NCBI RefSeq assembly: GCF_023657445.1
Contig: NZ_JAGTWY010000001.1
Coordinates: 1,178,001-1,242,000 of the forward strand
Source of the DNA: Marinobacter sediminum
GTDB lineage: Bacteria > Pseudomonadota > Gammaproteobacteria > Pseudomonadales > Oleiphilaceae
Length of the DNA: 64,000 bases
Direction: 5' to 3'
Both the position numbers and the translations under genes were made by a program. Below the pieces are notes generated by a model. It was not told the origin of the DNA, ran no database searches, and saw nothing but the letters and a program-made list of their open reading frames with translations. Shown here piece after piece: positions 16,384 to 24,928 of this stretch. Each line of letters starts with the position of its first letter. Position 1 is the stretch's first letter.

Positions 16384-17013
16384 TTACAGGTAGTCCCTGC
16401 TCATCAGTTTTGCCTCTTCCTGTTCCGCGGGCTGCAGGAAGGGGATAACAAGGTGCATCATCTGATAAACACCTCTGCCCGGATCAACAGACTCCCGGTC
16501 ATTAAGATGGGATAGAGTATCAAAACTACTCCAGTAACAAGCTGTTAGCGTTAACTGCTCGCAAAGTGACTGAAGTTGCTCCGGTTCAATATCCATCATT
16601 TCCTGACGCCGGAAACTCTCACAGATGGTCATGAAAGCGGATGTCTTCTTTTTGAGAATGCGCCGAAATCGTGACTGCAACCGATCATAGCGTGAGAGGA
16701 CATTGACCAGGTCCTGGTAAATAAAACGGTAGCGGGCAACGCTCTCGAACAGCAAGTGAAGGAAAAAACCTTTCTGATCCAGGCTGATATCCGCATCTTC
16801 CGGTACAGCCAATAAATCCAGCATTTCCGCCTCATACCGCTCGAATAACTCCTCCACGATGTCACCCTTGCTTTTGAAGTGGTAATAAAGATTACCGGGG
16901 CTGATATCCATTTCGTCCGATATCAAAAGGGTGGTGACATTCGGCTCCCCGACGCTGTTAAACAGCGCCAGGCTGGTATCGAGAATACGGTCGCGGGTTT
17001 TAATTTTCGCCAT
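16384..17013 (-). CDS. TetR family regulator, PhaD-like
   Basis: About 209 aa from ATG 17013, where an upstream TTG is also in frame. The N-terminal HTH reads TRDRILDTSLALFNSVGEPNVT and ISPGNLYYHFKSKGDIV. The LYYHF block and the Tyr/Phe-rich effector domain are like PhaD, the activator of phasin and PHA genes in Pseudomonas. It lies tail to tail with the phasin gene, which supports that role. Its 3' end is seven bases from the phasin stop. Confidence 0.83.
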   Translation of the reverse strand: MAKIKTRDRILDTSLALFNSVGEPNVTTLLISDEMDISPGNLYYHFKSKGDIVEELFERYEAEMLDLLAVPEDADISLDQKGFFLHLLFESVARYRFIYQDLVNVLSRYDRLQSRFRRILKKKTSAFMTICESFRRQEMMDIEPEQLQSLCEQLTLTACYWSSFDTLSHLNDRESVDPGRGVYQMMHLVIPFLQPAEQEEAKLMSRDYL

Positions 17014-17031
17014 ATCGCGCCCGGCCAATCC

Positions 17032-17844
17032 CTAAAGTTCGAAGCTCGCCCAGACCGGGCAATGGTCTGACGGGCGTTCCATGCCCCGGATATCGTAAGA
17101 GACACCGGCGTCCTTTGCTTTTGTGAGAAGACCGTCGCTGGCCATGATCAGGTCAATTCGCAGGCCACGCCTGGGATCTCGCTCAAACCCCTTGCTTCGG
17201 TAGTCAAACCAGCTGAAGGTATCAGCTTCTTCCGGATGCAGGTAGCGAAACACATCCGTGAAACCGCGTTGCTCAACCTGGCCCAGCCACTCCCGTTCTT
17301 CCGGCAGGAAGCTGCACTTTCCGCTTCTGAGCCAGCGTTTGGCATTATCAGCGCCAATGCCGATGTCCTTGTCGGTCGGGGAGATGTTCATGTCACCCAT
17401 GACCACCACCTGGCCACCTTCCTGCTTCAACTCATCCAGGTAACTCATAAGGTCGGCATAAAACTTTTCCTTGGCCGGAAATTTGACCGGATGGTCGCGG
17501 CTCTCGCCCTGGGGGAAATAGCCATTGATGACAACCAGTTTCTCACCGTTCACGTTGAAGCATCCGGTAATCAGGCGTCGCTGCGAGTCCTCTCCATCCC
17601 AAGGATAGCCCTTAATGACTTTGTCGGGTTCTTTTCGTGACAGCAACGCAACGCCGTAATGAGTCTTCTGCCCATGGAAATAGACGTGGTAGCCGAGCTT
17701 CTGAATCGCTTCTATTGGGAATTCCTCATCCCTGACCTTGGTCTCCTGAAGACCAATAAAGTCCGGGTTCAGGTTTTCGATTACGGCTTCTAGTTGATGC
17801 AATCGGGTACGAATACTATTGACGTTGAAAGACACGAACATCAT
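17032..17844 (-). CDS. xthA: Exodeoxyribonuclease III
   Basis: 270 aa AP endonuclease/3'-5' exonuclease for base-excision repair. The endonuclease/exonuclease/phosphatase motifs are all visible: SFNVNSIRTRL (metal Asn), LQETKV (metal Glu), GDMNISPTDKD (Asp-Asn) and the terminal SDHCPVWA (Asp-His). The tandem ATG at 17844/17841 leaves one residue of uncertainty at the start. It lies 18 bases upstream of the TetR gene on the same strand. Confidence 0.95.
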   Translation of the reverse strand: MMFVSFNVNSIRTRLHQLEAVIENLNPDFIGLQETKVRDEEFPIEAIQKLGYHVYFHGQKTHYGVALLSRKEPDKVIKGYPWDGEDSQRRLITGCFNVNGEKLVVINGYFPQGESRDHPVKFPAKEKFYADLMSYLDELKQEGGQVVVMGDMNISPTDKDIGIGADNAKRWLRSGKCSFLPEEREWLGQVEQRGFTDVFRYLHPEEADTFSWFDYRSKGFERDPRRGLRIDLIMASDGLLTKAKDAGVSYDIRGMERPSDHCPVWASFEL

Positions 17845-17926
17845 GAGCGCTGGTTCTCCGGCGTTGGTTCCGCCGGGGAGTTTAGCATACTGATAGAGGG
17901 GGAATGCCTTGGCAAGGGTGACGGGG

Positions 17927-18667
17927 TCAGGGTGTCAGTTCACATTCTGGCCAGTTATCCACGGAATAGCGGATATGGGCCGTGTAATTAGCGTCTGCGT
18001 TTTCGCGGATGTTGGTCAGCCCCAGGTAGTCAGTAAGCGCGCCGTTTTCATCGTACCCAAGAACGATAGGATCGACGAGAAAACTCAGGACCATGCCGGT
18101 TGGGCGTATCTGGAAAACATAATCTGCGCCAACCTCGGCGCTTTCCGTTGGTTCGAGCACGAAAGCATAGTGTTCGCCACGGGTTGGGCCCAGGAACCGA
18201 AACTCTACAGACTGACCCTGAATGAGTTGAGACCAGTGCTTGCGAACCAGGTTATCAAAGCCGGCGTCGACCACCACGTCACTGGAATAGGGCACGTCAA
18301 AAGTCCGGGTTTCACCTTTTGGCATTTGCCAGTCGATGACCAGCACGTCGGACTCTGGATACCGGATACTCAGCGACTCACTGAATTCCGGCTGTCGGAA
18401 GTCAACGACAGGGCGGAGCTTTGAGCCAGGGTATTCCAGTGCCTTGCGGGCGAATACTTCATCCCTGTCGGGCCAGCGGTAGTCAATCTGGTTGGATTGC
18501 GGCTGGAATAGCCCATCGATGCATGAGCCAGTGGCGGTGTGTGTTTCCTGGTACAGGGTTTCGCCCTGAGCCCCCTTTGCCGTGCCAGTGAAGATCATCG
18601 TAGCGGCCATGGTTGGACCTGCCGCAAGGGCCATACCAGCCAGAGCAATTACTGAAACTGTCTTCAC
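17927..18667 (-). CDS. Periplasmic protein of unknown function, last gene of lipid operon
   Basis: 246 aa with a signal peptide (MKTVSVIALAGMALAAGPTMAA). The mature protein is beta-rich, with WDR-type strands such as VEFRFLGPTRGEHYAFVLEP and MVLSFLVDPIVLGYD, a single Cys in TGSCID and another near the end. I do not recognise a named domain. Its ATG overlaps the stop of the DUF2878 gene by four bases, so it is translated as part of the eight-gene lipid-modification operon; a role in sensing or carrying a modified lipid is speculation. Confidence 0.72.
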   Translation of the reverse strand: MKTVSVIALAGMALAAGPTMAATMIFTGTAKGAQGETLYQETHTATGSCIDGLFQPQSNQIDYRWPDRDEVFARKALEYPGSKLRPVVDFRQPEFSESLSIRYPESDVLVIDWQMPKGETRTFDVPYSSDVVVDAGFDNLVRKHWSQLIQGQSVEFRFLGPTRGEHYAFVLEPTESAEVGADYVFQIRPTGMVLSFLVDPIVLGYDENGALTDYLGLTNIRENADANYTAHIRYSVDNWPECELTP

Positions 18668-19185
18668 TGGACAAGCTCCGGGTACAGGGATTTCCGCAGA
18701 GAAAGAAGCAGGGGAAACACCACAAACCAGCCGACTGCCAGCGCTATCAGAGATGGAATGAGCTGGGGCAAATCAACCGCGCCAAGCTCACTGGCGGACC
18801 AGTAAGCGAATGGACCGGAGATGGGGGCCAGAACGAACGGCAGCCAGGGCTTGCGGCTGATCCAGTCCAGAGAGTGGCTCAGGGTCGTCATGAAGATCGC
18901 CCAGATAGCAACAAGCCAGGGTGGGGTGAGCAGCACCTCGCCACTTACGGACGCCAGGACGCCCGTTCGGAACCACAACAAATCCAGAGCTGCGCCAGCC
19001 ACGGTACCGAGTCCGATAAACTGCAGCTCACTCATTCGTCTTTGGCTGACCAGCACAAAGTGCAATACCAGGAACAGCACGACCAGGCCTGCAGCCGGCA
19101 GGCCCGGATACAGGATGCACATCAGCCAGCCAATCTGGAAGATGAGGAAGTTCAGTATATTGCGCGTGGTTTTTGAGGCAATCAT
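18664..19185 (-). CDS. DUF2878 family integral membrane protein
   Basis: 173 aa, almost all hydrophobic, with about five membrane helices. The motifs are NFLIFQIGWLMCIL at the N-terminus, LGTVAGAALDLLWFRTGVL and PPWLVAIWAIFMTTLSHSL in the centre. The family is a regular companion of Cfa-type methyltransferase and DUF1365 genes. No activity is known. It overlaps both neighbours by four bases. Confidence 0.85.
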   Translation of the reverse strand: MIASKTTRNILNFLIFQIGWLMCILYPGLPAAGLVVLFLVLHFVLVSQRRMSELQFIGLGTVAGAALDLLWFRTGVLASVSGEVLLTPPWLVAIWAIFMTTLSHSLDWISRKPWLPFVLAPISGPFAYWSASELGAVDLPQLIPSLIALAVGWFVVFPLLLSLRKSLYPELVQ

Positions 19186-20456
19186 ACGCTTAGTATATTC
19201 CCACGTTTATTGCCCGGTTTGGCCAGGAGTATCTGGGATACACCGATTGCTCTCTCACTAAAGCCCGCTTCACAGTAGGCGAAATAGAAATGCCACAGCC
19301 GACGGAATGACTGATCGTAGCCAAGGGATTCGAGTTTGTCTGTTTTGGCCATAAACCGTTCGCACCAGTCACGCAGGGTGCGGCCATAGTGGAAACCAAT
19401 ATCTTCGGCGTGAGTCAGCACCAGGTTGCTCTGGCTACGGACGGAATCAAGGATCGCGCCGAAAGACGGAATAAAGCTCCCCGGGAAAATGAACCGCTGG
19501 ATAAAATCGACGTTCTTCAGGGCACGCTGATAGCGCTGTTCCGGCATGTTGATGGCCTGTATCAACGCCAAACCATCAGGCTTTAGCAGCGCATTGATCT
19601 GGGATAGATAGCTGTCCAGAAACTGCGGGCCCACTGCCTCAATCATCTCGATCGACACCAGCTTGTCGAACTGCCCCTCGAGGTCACGGTAGTCGTCAAA
19701 CAGGAGAGTAATGCTGTTTTCCAGGCCTTCTGCTCTGACCCGGGATTTCGCCAACTCCAGCTGTTCCTTTGAAATCGTCGTCGTCGTCACGTGACAGCCA
19801 TAATGCCTGGCGGCATGAATGGCAAAGCCGCCCCAGCCAGTGCCGATCTCCATGACCCGGTCACCGGGCTGAAGGTCCAGCTTGCGACAAATCGTATCCA
19901 ATTTGTGCACTGCCGCTTCATCCAGCGTTGAGTCCTCGCTCGGATAGATCGCAGAGGAGTACATCATGGTTGTATCCAGGAAAAGCTCGAAGAGGTCGTT
20001 GCCCAGGTCGTAATGGGCGCTGATATTTTTTCGGGAGCCTTCTTTCGTGTTCCGGTTGAGCCAATGCAGGCCCTTGAGCGTGGGTTTGGTGACCCAGCTG
20101 AACCGGTCCTCGAACTCGTTCATGCGATCCACATTGCGGGTAAAGAACCGGAGCAGGGCGACAAGATCAGGGCTGGACCAGTCACCCGACACATACGCCT
20201 CGGCAGCGCCAACACTGCCTCCGGTCAGCAGGTCCTTCCAGGTGCTGTGATCATGGATCACCAGCTCCGCTGGTTGGTGGTCAAGGTCGCCGTCTCCGAA
20301 AACAAGATCGTCGAAACCGGTTTCGCGTATTGTCAAAAGGCCGTCCTGGAGCTGGCTTAGCTGCTGAATCACCAGATTTCGGGCAATGCGACTAAATACC
20401 GGGCGAGCGCGCTCTTGCTGGTCAACTGATTGTATTGAGGTATTCAGGTTCTCCAT
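19182..20456 (-). CDS. cfa: Cyclopropane-fatty-acyl-phospholipid synthase family methyltransferase
   Basis: 424 aa. It transfers a methyl group from SAM to the double bond of membrane phospholipid acyl chains, giving cyclopropane or methyl-branched products. The SAM site is MEIGTGWGGFAIHAARHYG near residue 200; ISAHYDLGNDLF, LFDDYRDLEGQFDKLVSIEM and FIFPGSFIPS are family blocks. The position within a DUF1365/FAD/desaturase operon sets it apart from stand-alone stress-induced cfa genes and links it to the variant system discussed under findings. Its start overlaps the DUF1365 gene by 13 bases and its end overlaps DUF2878. Confidence 0.92.
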   Translation of the reverse strand: MENLNTSIQSVDQQERARPVFSRIARNLVIQQLSQLQDGLLTIRETGFDDLVFGDGDLDHQPAELVIHDHSTWKDLLTGGSVGAAEAYVSGDWSSPDLVALLRFFTRNVDRMNEFEDRFSWVTKPTLKGLHWLNRNTKEGSRKNISAHYDLGNDLFELFLDTTMMYSSAIYPSEDSTLDEAAVHKLDTICRKLDLQPGDRVMEIGTGWGGFAIHAARHYGCHVTTTTISKEQLELAKSRVRAEGLENSITLLFDDYRDLEGQFDKLVSIEMIEAVGPQFLDSYLSQINALLKPDGLALIQAINMPEQRYQRALKNVDFIQRFIFPGSFIPSFGAILDSVRSQSNLVLTHAEDIGFHYGRTLRDWCERFMAKTDKLESLGYDQSFRRLWHFYFAYCEAGFSERAIGVSQILLAKPGNKRGNILSV

Positions 20457-21328
20457 GAACTTACCCTTCCACGTTTCTTGTTAAGGTTTCCGGTCCCGGA
20501 GATATCCAGGCCTGAATCATCTGAACCCCGCCGGTAGGCAGGATCGTCTGCGGATAGCTTGTCCGGGTGCGTGTAAAACGGAGCGCCCTTCAGTTTCAGT
20601 TTCAGGGCATGCCAGTAAATTCCCGCCGAAACCTTGATTGCCTCGAGAGGAAACTTCCGCAGACTTCTATGTACTTCTTTACGAGTGAGAGGGGTGCGAT
20701 GGACTACAACGGTGGCATCAAAATGCTTTTTGCCTTCTTCCAGAACATTCATATGGATTCTCAGGTCCGGACCGCGGAAACTGAACGTCCACTGGTAATG
20801 CTGCTCCATGCCGTTGAACGGAGAAACGTGGAACCGTTTGCTGAAGCCGAACTGTTCGCTACGCCAGCCCGCGTCATTGGGGTCGGCTCCGGTGGTCTCA
20901 AGACAGTAGGCATGCCGTTCATGCCAGGGAGTGTTGGTGATCTGGGCGACAATGACCCTCGGCACAGCACCTTCACCGGGCGCGTCTCCCGCGCTGTAGC
21001 AGAAGTAGAAACTGACCGGGTTAAATACATAACCGAAGTAGCGAGGGTGGGTTACAAGCTCTATGGTGCCATCTGGTCGCCAACCCGTTGCCTCGGCTAC
21101 GTAATCACGAAGCGCGGAAGACAGTGGGCCGGCTTCCGGTCGGAAATAGTCCTTACGCTTTAAAGACAACCAGTTGAAGCGCTCCAGCGAAAAAAGGGGG
21201 CTTATCTCCGTCACCTGATTCCATTCATCCACATCAAGCGCCAGCATGCCGGTGCTGTATTCGAATTCGTGCTGCACAGGGTATTTCCGGCGATGCCGGA
21301 CGGAGCCTTCCAGCCATTGGCTGTTCAT
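20444..21328 (-). CDS. DUF1365 family protein
   Basis: 294 aa from ATG 21328, with GGAG eight bases ahead and two bases after the upstream stop. Family blocks are GSVRHRRKYPVQHEFEYSTGML, LVTHPRYFGYVFNPVSFYFCY, NTPWHERHAYCL and KRFHVSPFNGMEQHYQW. The fold is unknown to me beyond being partly lipocalin-like in prediction. It always travels with the FAD oxidoreductase and Cfa-type genes, so a role in modifying or delivering the acyl substrate is likely but unproven. Confidence 0.88.
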   Translation of the reverse strand: MNSQWLEGSVRHRRKYPVQHEFEYSTGMLALDVDEWNQVTEISPLFSLERFNWLSLKRKDYFRPEAGPLSSALRDYVAEATGWRPDGTIELVTHPRYFGYVFNPVSFYFCYSAGDAPGEGAVPRVIVAQITNTPWHERHAYCLETTGADPNDAGWRSEQFGFSKRFHVSPFNGMEQHYQWTFSFRGPDLRIHMNVLEEGKKHFDATVVVHRTPLTRKEVHRSLRKFPLEAIKVSAGIYWHALKLKLKGAPFYTHPDKLSADDPAYRRGSDDSGLDISGTGNLNKKRGRVSSWRT

Positions 21329-21330
21329 TG

Positions 21331-22596
21331 CTATAACTCCAGCCCGAAGGCTTGTGTCACTCTCAACGCACTGCAAACGCCATCTTCATGAAAGCCGTTA
21401 AACCAGTATGCGCCGCAATAGTGGGTGCGATTGCGATTGCCAATTTCGTCGTAGCGACCCTGGGCTGCAACGGCCTCCAGGGTGAACACAGGGTGAGCGT
21501 AACTGAACTGTTTGATCACCTTATCCGGGGCAATGTCATGGCTGCGATTAAGGGTTACGCAAAAGGTCTCAGGCGCATCGTCAAAGTTCTGTAGAACGTT
21601 CATGTTGTAAGTGACAGATACGGGCTCGGTGCTGTGGGCAGGAATGTAGTAATTCCAGGCGGCCCAGGCTCTGCGGTTATCCGGCAAAACGCTGCTGTCT
21701 GTATGCAGGACAACGTCGTTCTGTTGGAAGCCTATGGCACCGAGGATGTCACGTTCCTCATCCGAAGGATCGGCCAGCATGGCCAGTGCCTGGTCACTGT
21801 GACAGGCAAGAACAACCTGATCGAACCGCTCGTCCTTTCCATTTACCCGAACCGTGACGCCTTCTTCATCCCGTGTTACGCCCTCAACGGGGCTGTTGAG
21901 GTGGGTACGGTCTCCGAGACGTTCCATCATCTTCCGGACGTACTGTGCAGATCCGCCGGAGATGACTCTCCAGGTCGGGCGATCATCCACAGACAGCATT
22001 CCATGGTTGTTGAAAAACTGCAGGAAAAAGCGGATCGGGAACTGCTCCAGCACGATTTCCGGGGCAGACCAGATCGCAGCGCCCATCGGCACAATGTAAT
22101 AGTTGCGGAAATAACGGGAATAACCATTCCGGTTCAGGTATTCGCCCAGTGTTTCCTCATCGTTGATAACACCAGCCTGCAGGTCCGCACGGGATTCCTT
22201 GTTAAACCGGAGTATTTCTCTGACCATCTTGAGGAAGGGCAGGTTAAACAGGTTTGAGCGCTGCGCGAACAGGGTGTTCAGATTGGTGCCGTTGTATTGA
22301 AGCCCCGTTGCGCTGCAGTCCACACTGAAACTCATATCGCTGACTTCGGAGGGAACTTCCAACCGATCCATCAGGCGCATGAAGTTCGGATAAGTCCAGT
22401 CATTGAAGACGATAAAGCCGGTATTTACCGGCCAGCTACGGCCTCCCGCGTCCACCTGCTCGGTATTGGTATGGCCACCGGCGTAGTCACCGGCTTCAAA
22501 TAATTGTACGTCGTGCTTTTCGGCCAATAGCCAGGCGGTCGTGAGGCCGGAAACGCCGGCCCCGATAACAGCAATACGCTGACGCTCGTTACTCAT
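21331..22596 (-). CDS. FAD/NAD(P)-binding amine-oxidase-like oxidoreductase
   Basis: 421 aa flavoprotein. The dinucleotide motif VIGAGVSGLTTAWLL, the second-strand FEAGDYAGGHTNT and the C-terminal GAYWFNGFHEDGVCSAL place it in the amine oxidase/phytoene desaturase superfamily. It is predicted to oxidise or desaturate a hydrophobic substrate; within this operon that is plausibly a methylated or cyclopropanated acyl chain. It lies 14 bases after the SDR gene and two before DUF1365. Confidence 0.9.
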   Translation of the reverse strand: MSNERQRIAVIGAGVSGLTTAWLLAEKHDVQLFEAGDYAGGHTNTEQVDAGGRSWPVNTGFIVFNDWTYPNFMRLMDRLEVPSEVSDMSFSVDCSATGLQYNGTNLNTLFAQRSNLFNLPFLKMVREILRFNKESRADLQAGVINDEETLGEYLNRNGYSRYFRNYYIVPMGAAIWSAPEIVLEQFPIRFFLQFFNNHGMLSVDDRPTWRVISGGSAQYVRKMMERLGDRTHLNSPVEGVTRDEEGVTVRVNGKDERFDQVVLACHSDQALAMLADPSDEERDILGAIGFQQNDVVLHTDSSVLPDNRRAWAAWNYYIPAHSTEPVSVTYNMNVLQNFDDAPETFCVTLNRSHDIAPDKVIKQFSYAHPVFTLEAVAAQGRYDEIGNRNRTHYCGAYWFNGFHEDGVCSALRVTQAFGLEL

Positions 22597-22610
22597 CCAT
22601 TGTGATCCTG

Positions 22611-23393
22611 TTAATGATTATTCTTGCGGGACATGCTGGCTGCCATCTTGTCGATCGTTCGCCGGGGCAGTGCTCCCAGGATGCGAAGCATCCAGGTGAA
22701 ACGCTTCGGAAAGGCTATCTCATTGTGGCCTTTGGCCAGCCCGCTCACTATGCGCTCTGCAGCATCATCAGCCTCTACGAGGAAGGGCATAGGGAAATCA
22801 TTCCGATCGGTTAACGGGGTTTTTACAAAACCGGGAGAGACAACAACCACATCAATGCCCTCCGCGGCCAGATCGGCTCGCAGGGACTGTGCGAAGTAGG
22901 TCAGCGCAGCTTTTGAAGCTCCATATCCCTCCGCCCGTCCAAATGGAAACCACCAGGCGGACGAGCTGACAATGACCAGCGTTGCCGCGAGACCCTTGGC
23001 ACGGGTTCGCCTGAGCGCCGGTAAGGCGATATCCAGGCATCGTGCCGTTCCAATCACATTGGTGTGGATGTTCTTTTCAATGACATCACTGTTGTAGTGG
23101 GTGATGTCCAGGTATTCACAGGTTCCGGCATTGAGGATCGCCATGTGCAGGTCACCCTGGTCCTCAAGTACACCGGCAATATCCTTCAGATCGGATTTGC
23201 TGGTGGTGTCTCCGGGGGCCGGCATGATGCGGTCAGGGGCCAGGGACTGGAGCTGCTCCAGAGGTTGCTTTCGCCGCCCTGTGATGATCAACCGGTGGCC
23301 TCCGCGAGCGAGCGCCTCGGTCAGCGCCTCGCCAATTCCGGAGCTCGCACCGGTTATCCAGATATTCGATGTATCCTGAAGACGCATGTTCAT
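22611..23393 (-). CDS. SDR family NAD(P)-dependent oxidoreductase
   Basis: 260 aa short-chain dehydrogenase. It has the cofactor motif TGASSGIGEALTEAL at residue 15, the NAG segment AILNAGTCEYLD, the catalytic Ser in VIVSSSAWW and the YGASKAAL site (Tyr and Lys four residues apart). A C-terminal positively charged helix may touch the membrane. The start overlaps the NTF2-like gene by four bases. Confidence 0.92.
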   Translation of the reverse strand: MNMRLQDTSNIWITGASSGIGEALTEALARGGHRLIITGRRKQPLEQLQSLAPDRIMPAPGDTTSKSDLKDIAGVLEDQGDLHMAILNAGTCEYLDITHYNSDVIEKNIHTNVIGTARCLDIALPALRRTRAKGLAATLVIVSSSAWWFPFGRAEGYGASKAALTYFAQSLRADLAAEGIDVVVVSPGFVKTPLTDRNDFPMPFLVEADDAAERIVSGLAKGHNEIAFPKRFTWMLRILGALPRRTIDKMAASMSRKNNH

Positions 23394-23857
23394 CCTGCGT
23401 GGTCCTTCACCCAGCGAATAACACCACCTACCAATGGCAGGTTTTCATATAGTAGTTGGCCGGCATCAAAGTAGTCACGGTGATAGCACACCATGCCGTT
23501 CTGTATCTGCAGGTGGCTTATTCCGTCTACCTTTACCTCCCGACCCTTATTGATCCGCTTGTGCTGAAGATGCATGACCCAGGGAATCGCCGCAAAGGGG
23601 CCATTTACCACAGCGTCCTGAAATTCGAATCGGCAGCTGATTACGTTGGCATAGGCGCCGGCAAAGTACTGGGTGAGCTCATCGAGACCCTCTATTGAAC
23701 CCAGAGGATCCTGAAACCGGATATCTTCGCTGTAAACCTGGGGAAGCTTGTTCAGGTTGCCCTTGTCCAGTTCATTGAACAGTGCCTTGAAGTGATCAAG
23801 TGTTGCAGGAACGGCGGAGTTACGGGAACCGACTTCAATAACTGACGCGGTGCTCAT
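23390..23857 (-). CDS. NTF2-like (SnoaL-type) protein
   Basis: 155 aa. The pattern LFNELDKGNLNKLPQVYSEDIRFQDPLGSIEGLDELTQYF is the start of an NTF2/SnoaL cone-shaped fold, followed by beta strands ending in VCYHRDYFDAGQLLYENLP. Such proteins bind or isomerise small hydrophobic ligands. It is coupled by ATGA overlaps to both the desaturase and the SDR gene, so it very likely shares their pathway. Confidence 0.87.
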   Translation of the reverse strand: MSTASVIEVGSRNSAVPATLDHFKALFNELDKGNLNKLPQVYSEDIRFQDPLGSIEGLDELTQYFAGAYANVISCRFEFQDAVVNGPFAAIPWVMHLQHKRINKGREVKVDGISHLQIQNGMVCYHRDYFDAGQLLYENLPLVGGVIRWVKDHAG

Positions 23858-24810
23858 GAACGTGTCCTCTTCATCTTGTCCAATTGGCGTGTTTCTTCCT
23901 TAATATGTTTCGGTATCGGGTTGAGTTCCCAGATAATCCCCAGACGTGACAGAAGCCAGAGCCCGTACCAGGTGATGTCGATCTCGTACCAGCGGAAGCC
24001 TTGCCTGGCGGACTGAGGCCACCGGTGATGATTATTGTGCCAGCCTTCCCCGAGGGTGAGCAGAGCCAGCCAGAAATTGTTACGGCTGTCGTCGGAGGTC
24101 TCAAAGCGGCGCTTGCCCCAGACGTGGGACAAGGAGTTGATTGAGACGGTCGCGTGAAACAGAGCGACAGTAGAAATAAAGAATCCCCAGACCAGCATTT
24201 GGAGTCCATTGGTTCCAAGCCCGGGCGCCCAGGCTTCGAGTGCTTCACCCAAAGCATAGATTGCGATTGCCGCCAGCGCAGGCACAATGGAATCGAAGCG
24301 ATTGATGAAACGGAGCTCTGGGTACTTCAGCCAGTCCTTTACCCTGCGTTCATCCATGGCGAAGCCTGCGTCGCAGGTAAACCAGCCGACGTGCGACCAC
24401 CAAAAGCCACCCTGGTGCGGGGAATGCAGGTCCTGCTCTTTATCGGAATGCTGGTGATGGTGGCGATGGTGAGCTGCCCACCAGAGTGGCCCCCTTTGAG
24501 CTGCACTGGCGCCCAGGACAGCGAAAACAAATTGTGCGGGCCGGCTGGTCTTGAAGGTCTTGTGGGCAAAGTAGCGGTGGTAAAAACCTGTGATGGCGAA
24601 CATCCTGATTAGAAAGAAGCCCAGTGCAAAGACTGCGGCAAATGCGCTTACCCCCGTGTACAGCGCCAGCAGGCAAGCCAGATGGAGCGCTATAAAAGGA
24701 ATGACGCGGATTACGTTGAAAGACCGTGAACTGGTGTCGATGTGATCCGAACCAGCGGCAGAATCGAACCATCTCAGAATGTTTGTAAGCCAGTTTTGCA
24801 CTCGGGTCAT
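23854..24810 (-). CDS. Membrane fatty acid (acyl-CoA) desaturase
   Basis: 318 aa with the three His boxes of stearoyl-CoA-type di-iron desaturases: HRYFAHKTF, AAHHRHHHQHSD and GWHNNHHRWP, set between two pairs of membrane helices. It introduces a cis double bond into an acyl chain, which would create the substrate for the Cfa-type enzyme encoded later in the same operon. First gene of the eight-gene run. The divergent flavoprotein gene starts 118 bases away. AAGGG sits very close to the ATG, so translation may be weak. Confidence 0.93.
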   Translation of the reverse strand: MTRVQNWLTNILRWFDSAAGSDHIDTSSRSFNVIRVIPFIALHLACLLALYTGVSAFAAVFALGFFLIRMFAITGFYHRYFAHKTFKTSRPAQFVFAVLGASAAQRGPLWWAAHHRHHHQHSDKEQDLHSPHQGGFWWSHVGWFTCDAGFAMDERRVKDWLKYPELRFINRFDSIVPALAAIAIYALGEALEAWAPGLGTNGLQMLVWGFFISTVALFHATVSINSLSHVWGKRRFETSDDSRNNFWLALLTLGEGWHNNHHRWPQSARQGFRWYEIDITWYGLWLLSRLGIIWELNPIPKHIKEETRQLDKMKRTRS

Positions 24811-24928
24811 ACCCTTATTGCCCTTCTTCGTGTAAATGAAACTGAACAGCCTCGTAAGCGCTTTCGGCCGGAGATCATACTTGCGGGTTTGTACGATCTA
24901 ACCACTGATTTTGGATGCACCAGTAACT

